Assembly (NCBI GenBank): GCA_964006375.1 | Contig: OZ023268.1 | Coordinates: 82,905,835-82,969,834, forward strand | Direction: 5' to 3' | Length of the DNA stretch: 64,000 nucleotides | Source: Tillus elongatus | Taxonomy: Eukaryota; Arthropoda; Insecta; Coleoptera; Cleridae | Part shown: positions 32,590 to 60,238 of the stretch, one piece after another | How the letters are laid out: the number at the start of each line of letters is the position of its first letter | How positions within the stretch are numbered: position 1 is the stretch's first letter | Program-made: the position numbers and the translations under genes | The notes under the pieces: model-generated | Told to the model about the DNA's origin: nothing | Databases searched by the model: none | The model's input: the letters and a program-made list of their open reading frames with translations, nothing else

Positions 32590-34877
32590 TGATTTTTTTA
32601 CATTTTGCGGAACTTCTATCCTCATTTATAATACTTTGTATTTCACATGTTTTTAAAGATAAAAGGCTCGAATTTAGAATACTAATACTTCTAGGATGAA
32701 GCCTTCATATTATCTACCTAAAGTTTACCTGTATCATACAGAGTGTTTTAAATTTAAAGACCAACTTACACATATTCAATGTTGCGAAGGTCATTTTTTT
32801 TTCAAATGGTGCATCCTGTATATTATTAAAAATTCGAGTTCTAAATTTAATTCTACACCGGTTTCATATAAGTTTCCCTATACCTATTTCTTACGACCAA
32901 CTTGCTACTAGAGTTTTTAGGTAACAAACTCCTCTTCTAGAGAATATACATTACGCTGCACAATAAAGGCAGCTGTGGTTGTCAGAAAACAGAATTGTGA
33001 CAACACATGAATTCTAAAGCGCCATTTATATTTTAAAGTTAATCTAAGTGTGTTTGTATTACTCACGTTATAGAAATAATAAGCCAATACAAATGCAGAA
33101 TAGTGAAGAGTACTCTAATATGGATATCTTAAATTTATTTTATATTAATGGGAAATGCAATCGGATTGTAAGCAGAACATGCAGGATATTTAACGAGAGG
33201 TATCCAACTATGAGCAATGACTAGAGGAAAATTCGCAAGGATAGAGGAACGATTTAAATTGACTGGAAGACCCGCGTAGCTCTATTTCTGCAGCTACTCG
33301 AGCTTTGGAAATATCAAGTTCATCTGTGCATAGAATATTGAAATCTCATAAAATGCACCCATATTCAGAATTGTACTACAATGACTTCGACCTGGTGACC
33401 ATTTAAAAAGAGTGGAATTCTGCAAATACATGTTTCTGAATATTCAACAAGATGAGAATGTTCTCTCAAAATTATCTGGACAGACGAATCGAAATTTAGA
33501 AGGGAAGGAATTGGGAATAGGAGAAATCATTTTTGGGCAAGTGAAAACCCTAATATATTTAGAGAAGGACGTTTTCAAACAAATTTTAGTTTTAATGTGT
33601 TGCATTATTATGAACAATAAAGTCTCTTATGAAATATACGAAGAAAATTTAAACGGTTAAAAGTATTTGGAACTATTAAGGGGATCTGTCCGTAATTTTC
33701 TGGCAAGGCTACTACTAAGTATAAGGCAAAGCTGCTGGTATCAGCTAGACAGTGCGCCTGCCCACTCCACTGGTGAAGTTTACTGGCACTTAACGCAATT
33801 ATTTGAAGACAGATGGATTGGGCCCAATAGTCCTTGCAGATGGCCTCCCCGCTCTCTTGATTTAACGCCTGCCGATGTTTATCTCTGGGGGTGTATAAAA
33901 AGTCAAGTGTATGACACAACAGTGCAAAGTAGAGAGGATTTGTAAATTATGTAATTAGAGCTTTTAGAGATTTGGATCCAAATGAAATCAAAAGAGCTAC
34001 TACGAATGAGATGAACTGTAGAATTTTGCAGTGCCTTGACCAAGATGGTGGTCACATAGAACATTTATAATGATCGTAGCATTTAAATTTGAATTAATTT
34101 TTTATTTTATTTGTCTTTGTTCAGTTTTTTGTTTATTGTTAATATTTGTTTTTTTTTTAAATAATTACATGAAGAATTTTTATGAAATCATATCACTTTT
34201 GTTATCTGACTGACAATCACAGCTGCATTTGTTGTGTAGTCTAACGTGTACTTTTTAGAAGAGGAAGTTGTTACCTAAAAATGCTAATAACAAGCAACAT
34301 TTTGAAGATAGGTATAGAAAAACTTATATCAAACCGGTGCAGAATTAAATTTAGAACTCGAATTTTTAAAAATATACAGGGTGTTCTATTTGAAAAAAAT
34401 ACTTTTGCCACGTTGAATATGTCTAAGTTAATAACTAAATTGAGAACACTCTGTATGACACAGGTAAATTTAAGGCACATAATATGAAAGCTCCCTCGCA
34501 CAAGTTACGAAATTCTAAATTCAAGCCTTTTATCTTTAAAAACATGTGAAATACAAACTATTATAAATAAGGTTGCAAAATCAGCGAAATACAGAAAAAT
34601 CACAATATCTTTGGAACAGTTGAAGATAGGGATAGGAAAGCCTAATATAAATCTTCACAAAATTTTATGGAGAATTCGAATATCCAATAAAAAATAGGGC
34701 ATTATATTTAAATTAGCAAAGTTGATGACTACTTCCGGCCTAACCGGAAGTGATGTGACCTTGAAAACATTTTTTAGAATAAAAGACGAATTTAGAATTG
34801 TGCCGCTGCCAAAATTTCAAAATTTATATCAGGGAACTTCATAAACTTCTAATGAACGGCTATCCTGAAAAACCCTG
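32590..34877 (+). mobile_element. Long-TIR mariner-type element A
   Basis: The left arm 32590-32996 pairs with the reverse complement of 34205-34615 almost throughout. Shared phrases are TTCACATGTTTTTAAAGATA, ATTCGAGTTCTAAATTTAAT, TAGGTAACAA and GCAGCTGTG(G/A)TTGTCAG. The right arm continues outward to about 34877, where the reverse strand reads TACAGGGTTTTTCAGGATAG, a plausible TA plus terminus. The outer part of the left arm is missing, so it is truncated at its junction with X1. A transposase pseudogene lies between the arms. Confidence 0.75.
33100..34070 (+). pseudogene. Tc1/mariner-type transposase pseudogene A
   Basis: In shifting frames: TMSND and K.RG (N-terminal HTH region), IIWTDESKF (about 33472, first Asp), ENPNIFREGRF (about 33544), LDSAPAHSTGEVYWHL (about 33748, second Asp), then RWIGPNSPCRWPPRS and DLTPADVYLWG (third Asp). 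I count 41 residues between the second and third Asp, a DD41D-like spacing rather than the DD34D of classical mariner. Several stops are present. Confidence 0.8.
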
Positions 34878-35150
34878 TATAGTGTACAAAAATACAGTGG
34901 TGCAGGCGCTAAAAATATACAACAAATTGTGTGTAATAATTAAAGAATAATCTGTGGCAAGGATAGGGAAACATTTGATTCCGCTCTTAGCTGTGAAGTC
35001 TTAGTACCAGGTGGCGGACTACTTTGGCGATATGTGGGCAGATGTTTTAGCGGTTGGCGTTTGATAGATGTGATGTTATCGTGCTTTTGAAATGCTGTGT
35101 AGTAGTTTAATTTTATCTTTACAGTTTTTACATACATATGCATAGTTTTT
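34878..35150. other. Unassigned sequence
   Basis: No feature is recognised. Confidence 0.4.
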
Positions 35151-35308
35151 ACATTCCGTTTCATAAATAAATGGCATTTCGGCTGTTTTTTTATTGCTTA
35201 TACGTATGTCAGGTCGGTAGGTCAAACAAACATTCCGTTTCATAAATAAATGGCATTTCGGCTGTTTTTTTATTGCTTATACGTATGTCAGGTCGGTAGG
35301 TCAAACAA
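35151..35308. repeat. Perfect 79-bp tandem duplication
   Basis: The units 35151-35229 and 35230-35308 appear identical, beginning ACATTCCGTTTCATAAATAA and ending GGTCGGTAGGTCAAACAA. Perfect identity implies a very recent duplication, or an assembly artefact. Confidence 0.92.
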
Positions 35309-37176
35309 CATACATCATTGGTACATATTGTATTGTAAACTTTTCCAAAAACTTGAACACTACCATCTATGGTTATTTAACGTTTTCGAGACTTTACCAT
35401 ACTTGAAATAATAATAAGATCGGCTTCAAACAATTGCAATGCCCTTTGTTAAACATAAAAAAAGGGAACGTGATGTACAATTTTTTTAATCTCTGTATTT
35501 GCTCGAGTTACTTTGGTATATTTGGCAATAAAAATACACTTCTTTACATTTCATCTTACATGTTATAAAACATCCTAATAAAGTTATGCAAATTTAGTTT
35601 TCAATGAGATTTGCTAATTAGATTTAGGGGAGACCCATTGCTATGAAAAATGGCAAAGTAAAAAAATATAATTGTTACTTTCTGGTAAAATAATAAAACC
35701 GACCGTATGACAAAATTTGCTATAAATCAACTTTAAAAATAAAAATCAAATACTGTCAGCACCATGTCCCAGTCAACAAAATGTACAACCATATCATGTA
35801 AGGTGCTTTCTTAAAGTTCTTTCGTCTTTATACACTTGTACATAGATAAATGTTATCGTTACTGGATTACTTTTCTGTATTTACTCGATATCTCATTACT
35901 TTTCTGTTCTTACTCGATACTACATTACTTTTCTGTCTTTACTGGCAACGGGTAATTCAACATGGTACAGAAATTACAATATATATGTACACAGAAACTG
36001 ACATTAAGAACTGCAATTGTCTTGTAAGACAGTATTTGACTGATAAATAACAACATTCTTAAAAATTCGTTGAAATTTTAGCTTAAAAAATATGTTTTAT
36101 TGAGCAAATTCAATGAAAAGCAGAGTTATGTAATAATACCAATCAGAGTTATTTGTGAGATTTGGGGAGTGACTACACCATTTCCACATTTGGCCCCCGT
36201 GCTTTACTATATTTTGACAAATAATGTAAATCCTATCTCAAATCTATTTTTTCCCTTTTTAATACAACTAATGTTTATTTGGTACTAACAATAAACAATA
36301 CTATTAATTAATAATAAATATCCTTTGCACCTAATAATGCATTTTCAGACCTAGTGATCGTTTCATTAACAAAGTTAGCATCATCAGAGAGATGAATAAA
36401 CTAAGCGAATTAAAACTGGAACTAGTATTTATATATTAGTTGACAAACAATCACAAACAACGTCCTCTATGATGGTATGCTGACAAACCCCCACCGTTTA
36501 GTTAAAAGTACCTGCAATCAAAATTTCATTACCTGCTTTTGACTGTATACTTATTTACACATTTTATACTTATATTTGCATTTTCATTTTTATATTGCTT
36601 TTAGTGAATTTTCTTAAAAACAACTCACGATTATACATGTATACCATGTAAATATTAACAAGAAAGATAATCAATTCTATCACACGGTGGGCATGCTAAT
36701 TTTCTAACATCCATTTTGAGACAGATCAGTGGCGGGTATAGGAAGAGTAGGAAGGTAAAGTACTGTAAACAGAGCTGTAAATATTCAAATCGATCTACAG
36801 GGCTTATTTATGGATTTATTTGAAAATTTCTTTCACCAATAGATGGGGATTGATGTCAACATTCACGATGTATTATATATTTGATCATAATAACTGAGAA
36901 ATAAAAAAGATATAAATTTACAGTGTGTTGGCGCTTATATTGGCACACGCCCACTTAAGGGGGTTCATGGTCTACAAATATTTTATATGAAAAGCATATG
37001 GATTGGTCCAGCAGTAGAGAAAATATAAATAAAAAAGGAAAAAATAAATATATCTCTGAAATACCTGTGAACATACTCTTTGTTTTCAAGTTGGTGAATT
37101 TGTAAGAATGTCATTATAATCTATCTTACTTAACCATAATATTTGTAACAATAATATTTCTATATACCATACTAAC
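35309..37176. other. Downstream of Mlf exon 4; unassigned
   Basis: This stretch should include the remaining 3' part of Mlf (minus strand), but I could not identify the last exon. It also holds a small repeat at 35862-35945 (ATTACTTTTCTGT with TTACT(C/G)G, three times). No mobile element is recognised. Confidence 0.4.
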
Positions 37177-50861
<13,685 letters not shown>

Positions 50862-51420
50862 TTCTGACTGATTAAATGAAAATTAAAGAAGGACTCTTCT
50901 GAATAATAAAGCACGACAAACACAGGACTTGACGTTCAGCGTTTAGCGTTTAGCAGTTCAGCGTTAGAATGTGAATACATAGAGAATGGAGAATAGAGAA
51001 ACGATAATAAAAGATAAAAAGAATAGAGATTTATAAAGAAATTACATTGTCTTTACTATTATGATTTTAGTTTGCCTCAGAATAACTCTAAAGAACACAG
51101 CTTGTTTTCTGTATGATATTTATAATTTATACTAGAACAAGAATATTAAGATGATCATATTCATTCATTTCTCAATTATCCCAAGGGAGATCTCATGTTT
51201 TAAATTGAACAGGGAATAGGCTATAAAGTGCCTTCCAATTATGATGCCTATACTCCAAATTCTAAAAGAAAAAAACATGAAAAGATATGGTCAATTTTGT
51301 TGGTTAAAAATGTTTGTAAAAACATGACTAAAAAAAATAAAAAATTCCTGCAATCAATTCAAAGTACTCAGAAAGGCGAGAAACTAACGTCATTCGCCAG
51401 TTAATGTTTGTTTACATTTT
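50862..51420. other. Mlf upstream region
   Basis: Likely holds the Mlf 5' UTR and promoter on the minus strand, but no TATA or initiator could be fixed. Contains a short repeat GTTCAGCGTTTAGCGTTTAG at about 50932. A fragment at 51170-51220 (CCCAAGGGAGATCTCATG) also occurs at 44553 in the right arm of element B. Confidence 0.4.
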
Positions 51421-51534
51421 AGTGAATTTTCTTTAAAAAAAAAACTCATGTAACGAGGAGATCGCGATTTTTGAAAAAATTCTTCAAAGAGCGCATCTTA
51501 GAGCATATCCAGGATCAGTTTTGATTTGTATATG

Positions 51535-51616
<82 letters not shown>

Positions 51617-52800
51617 GACCGATTTTGGTAAAATTTTGTAGGTACCTTCCTTTTGCAAGTGGCTTAGATAAGTTCACTAGTCAGGAAAATAGGCTCAGAT
51701 CTTCCCGTGTTTCCTTTCGGAAAATTTTTATGTCTTCGGAAATAACAAAGTAATGGCAACCAAATTTGGTACGCGTGTTTTTATTATAAAAAGTGAATTA
51801 TGCACCAAAATTTATATAGGTTGGAAGACAAAAAATTTATAGCCATTTAAAGAGAAAAAAATATGGGGTTTTCCTCAAAACGTTAAAGTCGCAATTTGAA
51901 ACGTCAAAATTGCCAACATTTAGGCAATGAAGCTGAAACGAATACGAGTTATGTAAAGAAAATCCCGCAAGGAGAGTGTTCTACAAACCCTTAAGTTTTA
52001 GCTTCAACCGTCTTCGTCCTTAATTTTACTAAAATATTTCTAGAAAATTCATTTCAAATAGACCCTTTCACTGAGGCTTTGGCAGTAGTTTTAGTTAATT
52101 TTCTGGTTTAATGGTCTATAATTTTTAGCTAATCTTAGTGGAAAAAATTCGTCAATGAGGAGATAACAACTTTTGAATTTTAAAAAGATTTCTTCTAAAA
52201 TATTTCTTCCTTAGAATCCATATTCGGGTTTAGTTTCAGTTTTTATCTGTTTACATAGATACAGGGTGATGTATTTATACGGTAAAGCACAATATAATTG
52301 TTATTATAGAAGGTACGAGAAAAATTGTATACGTTAATTATATAGGGTGCCTTGAGCTGCATCTTATAAAATTATTTTGACAATAACAGGTGGCCCATAA
52401 GTCGTTGGTGATATCTGCATATTTTGTTTTGAACATCCCTTATATTATTGTATTTTTGCATTTTTCATCGAAATATGATGCATGTTTGTAAGGAAAAATC
52501 GATACGCAGTAAGTGCGTTTTGGTAACGAATTTTCATTAAATGTTACAAATTTCAATAACGTAATTTATTGCTATTAATCTAAGCTTCGTTGGCTAGGGA
52601 ACCACTTTTCTGGGTAACATATTAAGTATATTTTCGGAAAATGTTTGTACATTTTCAAACAATACGTTATTTTGATAAAATATAGTGCATTGTTTTCTAC
52701 TATATAGGTGATACCTGCTTGTTATAAGAGATATATTTGCTACTAAAAACATTTTTAAGAAATTTGACTTCCATAACGCATTGGTGAGTCCTGACTTTTT
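51421..52800. mobile_element. X1 copy 3
   Basis: Starts with X1 arm sequence (GAGGAGATCGCGATTTTTGA), passes through an (AT)n array (51538-51613) and GTACCTTCCTTTTGCAAGTG, and includes the start motif TACGCAGTAAGTGCGTTTTG at about 52504. It ends with the inverted motif CTTCCATAACGCATTGGTGA at about 52768. Rearranged and diverged. Confidence 0.6.
51538..51613. repeat. (AT)n microsatellite inside X1
   Basis: About 75 bp of AT repeats. Confidence 0.95.
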
Positions 52801-52922
52801 ACTAAATTTTCTTTAAAAAAATTAACTAATGACGAGATTGCGACGTTTGAATTTTGAAAAAATGTCTTCAAATGAGAGCGCCAACTAGCCCCCCTAGAAC
52901 ACATATCTGGGGTCAGTTTACA

Positions 52923-53017
<95 letters not shown>

Positions 53018-53297
53018 GTGTGTGTGTGTGTGTGTGCGTGTATCACACCGATAACTCAAAAAATAATGAGCCGATTTCGATGAAATTTGGTGAATACCTT
53101 TCTTTTGCAAGTGGCTTGGACAAATTCATTAGCCAGGAAAATCGGTCTAGTTTTTCCCGGAAATTTTCTGTTTTCTTTCGGAAAATTTGTATATCTTCGG
53201 AAATAACAAAGTTAGGGCAACCAAATCTGGCACGCAGGTTAATACCATAAAAATTCAACTATTCACCAAAATTTAGATTTGTAAGTTAAAAGAAAAT
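52801..53297. mobile_element. X1 copy 4 (partial)
   Basis: GACGAGATTGCGACGTTTGA, then TATCTGGGGTCAGTTTACAT, an (AT)n(GT)n array (52925-53036), CACACCGATAACTC and GTGGCTTGGACAAATTCATT, in the same order as other copies. Confidence 0.65.
52925..53036. repeat. (AT)n(GT)n compound microsatellite
   Basis: AT array of about 90 bp passing into GT repeats, inside X1 copy 4. Confidence 0.95.
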
Positions 53298-54490
53298 AAT
53301 TCTGGACGCAGCAAGTGCGTTATGGTAGCGAATTTTCGTACAATGTTTTTAATGTCAAATATGTATTGTTATCAAATGGACATTTGGTTAGCAGTATAAC
53401 CTATATAGTAGTAACAATGTACCATATTTCATTAAAATAGCTTTGTTGTTTCAAAAAGTACAAACATTGTCTGAAAATAAACTTTAAAAGTTCCAGGAAA
53501 AACTCGTCCGATTTGCCTGGCCAACGAACCTCTTTAAGCTGTTTACACCCCTGCCATGATATAATTATTCACAAACAACTTTAGGACCAAAATTTAAAAA
53601 AAAATCTGAAAATTTGCAGATTTTTTTTTACAGAAATTGCTTTCAGTGATGTTACACTAAATTTTATTTTTCACAAAAATTCGACAACTTTTTTTTACAA
53701 TAACGTACTAAACATTTATTATTAATTACCAACATATCACAAAAAAAAAGTTCCACAGAAACACCAAAAATATTTCTGCGAAAACTTTTAAAATTCAGCC
53801 ATTATTTGAGCGTGCCCGTATATGGCAGCTCGATTTTTTCTACGAGTAATACAAACAAAAAGCTCTCTAAATGCGTCATTTCCATGGGGCTCCGCTATAT
53901 ATTGATAAAAACGCCGTTTCACAATTTGTGATGTGTGTTTGAAATATGTGCCAAAAACGTGAAAAGTTGCAAAACAATTGAAATAACTCAAAAACGATAT
54001 TAATGTTTTTTCCTCACAAAGATGCATTATAATTCAATGGAAAACACACACATGCAATAAAATAAGGGGATGTTCTATTAAAAAAAGAAAGTGTGTATCA
54101 CCAACGACTTATGGACCAGCCTGTGATTGTCAAAATGAGTTTGTAAGATGCAGCTCGAGATACCCTATAATTAACGTATATACTTTTTTGTCATATCTTG
54201 TATAATAACGGATATATTGAGCTTTGTCGTAGAAAAGCGTCACCCTGTATATGTGTAAACACACAAAAACTGAAACTGACCCCGTATATGGGTTTTTGGG
54301 GTTCTAGTTCGCGCTCATTTCAAGAAATCTTTTTAAAATACAAAGTCGCGGTCTTCTCAATAACGAATTTCTTCTACGAAAATTTGCTAAAATATAGACT
54401 ATTAAACCATAAACTATATAGCTTAAACTACTGCCGAAGCATCAAAAAAGGGTATATTTGAAATGCATTTTGCTGCATCCAGACTTTTTT
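53298..54490. mobile_element. X1 copy 5 (1.2-kb form)
   Basis: Bounded by TCTGGACGCAGCAAGTGCGT (53301) and the inverted TTTTGCTGCATCCAGACTTT (54470-54489). Its sequence is the reverse complement of 4480-5660 over most of its length (for example ACCCCGTATATGGGTTTT and ATCACCAACGACTTATGG). No gene. Confidence 0.7.
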
Positions 54491-55005
54491 TTGTGTTTCA
54501 AGAGTTGTTCTGAATTTTAATCATTCTCTCCCCAATGTTATGTTGAAAATATAAACTGAAACTTAAAAGTCATCCATAAAATATTTTATAATTGTACCTT
54601 ATGTACGAATACTGCCACTAAAACTTCAAATTTATATTTTTTAATATAATATATTTATCAGTAATCTCAAAACAAAGTGGTGTCCTGCTATGAAACGGGA
54701 CGAGAAAAAAACACAACTGTAAGAAATTAACGTGGCTTCTACTGTGAAGACCATTTCAATGTAAGTGAAATTGAGCACCTTATAAAAACTATGAAAGATA
54801 ATCTTAATAGGCCATTGTTTTTAATCATTAACTAAGGACGTTAAAAAATTTATTTCATAATTACCTTGGACGCCGTAACACCTAAGAGAAAATTTTAATC
54901 CATATGGAAAGCCATAACAAAAACAAACGTCCTGCATTCGTTTTAATTTAGTTACGAACATGATGCAAACTAAGATCGCCTTCAAAGATGTTCGAGATAT
55001 AAAAG
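54491..55005. other. Unassigned AT-rich sequence
   Basis: No feature recognised. Confidence 0.4.
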
Positions 55006-57020
<2,015 letters not shown>

Positions 57021-57047
57021 GATTTCGTCTACTAGTTGACTTGTAAA

Positions 57048-57507
57048 ATGAAGGTAAAACACTTGGAGAGGGGTGCCAACGTAGCTTGGTCCCCAAAGAG
57101 TCAACACCCCATCCTTTTGGCAGCTGGTACAGCAGCTCAACAACTGGATGCTTCCTTTAACTCTTCAGCTGCTCTTGAAGTATACTCATTGAACCTAAGA
57201 GAGCCTGGTCCTGATCTAGAATTAAAGGGAACTGCTGGGAGTGAACATAGATTCCATAAAATTGCCTGGAGTGATCATGGAAGTGGTACAATAATAGGTG
57301 GTTGTGATGGGGGGTTTGTTAATATTTATAGTGCTTCTAAGATTTTAAATGGTGAGGATGGGCTTTTAAAAACACAAAATAAACATATTGGGCCTGTGCA
57401 TGCTTTGGATGTTAACCCCTTCCAACAGAATCTGTTTGCTACAGGTGCTTCGGAATCAGAGATTTATATTTGGGACTTGAATAATGTTACAACTCATATG
57501 TCACCAG
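57048..57507 (+). CDS. Sec31: Sec31 (COPII outer coat), first coding exon
   Basis: ATG at 57048 begins MKVKHLERGANVAWSP; the exon ends at 57507 with a GTATGT donor (phase 1), giving 153 residues. Matching family features are the MK(L/V)K start, HPILLAAGTAAQQLDASF, ALEVYSLNL, then WD repeats with IAWSDHG, IGGCDGGFVNIY, HIGPVHALDVN and ESEIYIWDLNN, very close to animal Sec31. Sec31 pairs with Sec13 to build the outer cage of COPII vesicles that leave the endoplasmic reticulum. The full protein is about 1200 aa; the rest lies beyond the window, so the following intron is over 6.4 kb and transposon-filled. A likely acceptor at 57020 places an untranslated exon upstream. Confidence 0.95.
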
Positions 57508-57837
57508 GTATGTTGCGTTACTTTTAAGGCTGGGATGATTTATACTCTAATGTAGTGTACTTAGTTTGGTAATCTTATACATTGATACAACAAGACCACA
57601 CACACACACACACATAAGTATATGCAAGTATTCCAAAGCAGGATTTCACTGTTTGAATTTCGCACATCATTGTCACATCTTACTGAATCAATAATAAAAT
57701 GAGTAAAAATAAGTAAATTGAATAAATATATTGGTGCATTTTAGCTTTTACCTAATAAGTGAAATAAGTGAAGTAATAAAACTGTTTCATATTTTCAGTA
57801 ACAAAATGAAGAAATCTGAAAAATATTTAAAAAATTT
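57508..57837. other. Sec31 intron, unassigned
   Basis: Contains a short (CA)n at about 57600. Nothing else is recognised. Confidence 0.4.
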
Positions 57838-58010
57838 CGGGACACAGCAAGTGCGTTATGGTAGCAAATTTTTATTAAATGCTTCAAATTTGTATAACTC
57901 AGTTTTCTATAAACCTAGAAAGTTGAGTTTTGGTGGAGTAATTTATTTACAAGGACAACATATCAACCAAATTTGGTGAATTTGCAGATTAGCTCCCGAA
58001 CAATTATTGA
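57838..58010. mobile_element. X1-like terminal fragment
   Basis: GGGACACAGCAAGTGCGTTA at 57839, followed by TTTGCAGATTAGCTCCCGAA (about 57980), which recurs inverted at 60920-60945. The two may be the ends of one repeat that flanks the GC-rich Merlin block. Confidence 0.5.
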
Positions 58011-58394
58011 CAAATCGACTGCTGATACATAAACTTTGGTATCATACATACACAGTAACACTATTCTTACCTTTTGTTCTCCTTCCTTTGCCTAGTTATT
58101 TGCATTCAAACTTCTTCTGGAAAGTCAACAATTTTACCTTACTGCCTTAGTGCGGCTCTGTTCTACTTCGCAGTGCACAGCACCACACGGTGTGGCTGTC
58201 TCTGTCAGTCGCAATGTCCCGCACACTAGCGCTGTCGCAGTTCACGGTCACTATGACCCTGGTCGTTTCGTTCAACATATTCACCAGTGGCGATCATCAA
58301 ACTTGGGAGGGGGGGTGTTGTTGGGGGCCGGCGGTTTTCGCCGCCCTCGGGAATTTTCCTTACCTCGCGTTACTTTGGAGTTTGCAGCATTTCA

Positions 58395-58568
58395 AAGGAA
58401 TCGCGGTCGCGAACGCGAACGTCGCGAACGCGAACGTCGCGAATGTGGATCCCGCGTAAGTTTTCTGTCCCGCGACAAAGGGATCGCAGAGCGCGAACGC
58501 GAACGTGAATTCGCGCCGCGAATGTAGTTCGCGCCGCGAATGTGATTCGCGCCGCGAATGTGAGTGTG
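58395..58568. repeat. TCGCGA-rich minisatellites
   Basis: CGCGAACGTCGCGAACGCGA-type units at 58400-58440, and an 18-bp unit TTCGCGCCGCGAATGTGA repeated three times at about 58509-58562. Confidence 0.85.
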
Positions 58569-58925
58569 GAGGTTTTCGCGTAGTTTTCGTGCTTCAGGTT
58601 CGCGCGTCCCGGTGTACCCCGTTCGGTGTCGGTTTTCTGTCTCACGACAAAGGAATCGCGGACGCGAATAATAACCTTTCTATACGATTAAGACAACAGC
58701 TGAAAATGTCACACACTTCGTTCCAACACTTTGCGATCTCCCGCTTGCGACAATATCTCATAAAGCGGGCTCCACAATCGTGATGTTCGTGTTCGCGTCC
58801 GCGATTCCTTTGTCGCGGGACAGAAAACCGACACCGGATGGGGAACACCGCGACGTGCGAACGTGAACCACGAAAACGTTCATCACGAAAACTACGCGAA
58901 TACCATAATACTCACATCCGCGACC
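58550..58925. repeat. Inverted repeat, ~110-130-bp arms
   Basis: Left arm 58550-58672 and right arm 58785-58925 share CGCGTAGTTTTCGTG, GGTGTCGGTTTTCTGTC and CGACAAAGGAATCGCGGACG in opposite orientation. The spacer is about 110 bp. One further copy of the last motif lies at about 58455. Confidence 0.85.
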
Positions 58926-59250
58926 TTCGCGCTGCAGATGTGGAGCATGTTTTACCGCCATTTACGACTTCTTTAACTATTTGCACGCAATTTTTTTCAA
59001 TTGCTAGGCGAGGATTGAATTTACATTATTTGTTCTTTGTTCTCGTTGGACGCGCTTTTTCTGCGTTTCCATTGGTCGCAGGTTCTACTTTTTGTTATTC
59101 TCGATGTTTCGACGCGGTTGTTTTGCTTCCCCATTGGTCGGGGGTGCAGATTCCTACGCTTCTTTGTTACATCCTTTCTGTCGCTTGCTACTTGCTACTT
59201 CTTCAGTTGCGTCTTATACGTTGTTTCTAATATTCTGCTCCTAAATAATT

Positions 59251-60238
59251 ATGGCTGCACAAACTGTTCCAGTATTGCCCACCGTTTCACAGTGCGGTTA
59301 CAACGTATGTGACTTTTGTTATATGAAAAACTTAAACTTTAGCGCGCTGCTGCTGGACAACGTTGCCCTAGCAGAATATCTTAGGGCTCACGGGGTGCTT
59401 CTTTGCCACACCTGCTGCCCAAAGTGCTCGCGAAAGGTGACCGTTACATATCACCGCGGATTGCCGGTGTTCAATTGCGATAGGCGATATACCGCAAGGC
59501 ATCGTGGTACCTGTAGGTTCCGGGTCTCCGCGCTGACCGACACCTTCTTCTCCGGTGCCCGCATTGATGTGCAACAGGTATGTCACCTTGTTATGATATA
59601 CCTGTCCCGGAACCCACCGCGGGTGAAATTTGCTATGGACGAGACCGATTTAGCGGCGCACACGGTTGTTGACTGGTTCAACTTCATCCGGGAGGTGCTA
59701 GTCGATCACTTCACCGGTATTATCTCTCCGATTGGGGGCCCTGATATCGTTGTTGAGATCGACGAGGCTAAGTTCTCCAAACGCAAGTACAACCGTGGGC
59801 GGCGCCTAAGAGGTCAATGGGTCGTCGGCGGTGTTGTACGTGGTTCGCGTGGTGTGTGCGGCCAGGCATTCATGGTTCCGGTTGCCGACCGAAGTGCGCG
59901 CACTTTAATGAGGGTTATACGGGATCATGTGTCGCCTGGCAGCATCATAATGACTGACTGCTGGAAGGGTTACAGCGACTTCGAGGCGGCGGGATTCAGG
60001 CATTTTACTGTGAATCACAGCCTCCACTTCGTTGATCCTGAAACTGGTGCGCACACACAGAACATCGAACGCTTGTGGCTGGAGGCAAGGCGTCACGTAC
60101 CCAGGGCCGGCCCATTTTGATGGTTACCGCGCGGATGGTATGTTCCGGAGGATGTACCCCAACACCACGATGCGCCTCCACCACTTCTGGCAGGCTGTGG
60201 CATCGCTGTACCCGGGGCTGGAGCACCCGCTCCGGTAG
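59251..60238 (+). pseudogene. Merlin (ISXO2-like) transposase with one frameshift
   Basis: ATG at 59251. An intron-free frame runs to 60120, then shifts. The N-terminal zinc ribbon has CHTCCPKC and FNCDRRYT...CRFRVSALTDTFF. The ISXO2-like DDE core shows VVEIDEAKFSKRKYNRG (first Asp), IIMTDCWKGY (second Asp) and AHTQNIERLW (Glu), as in Merlin/IS1016 transposases. At about 60112 an extra C in GGCC puts the C-terminal HFDGYRADGMFRRMYPN...FWQAVASLYPG in the next frame, so only the last 40 or so residues are affected. All three catalytic residues are intact. It sits in the Sec31 intron. Confidence 0.92.

Noticed and set aside
34201..34280. Short TIRs of about 75 bp as the true ends of element A
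   Set aside because: The inverted similarity clearly continues outward for several hundred bp on both sides, so this is an inner part of a long arm.
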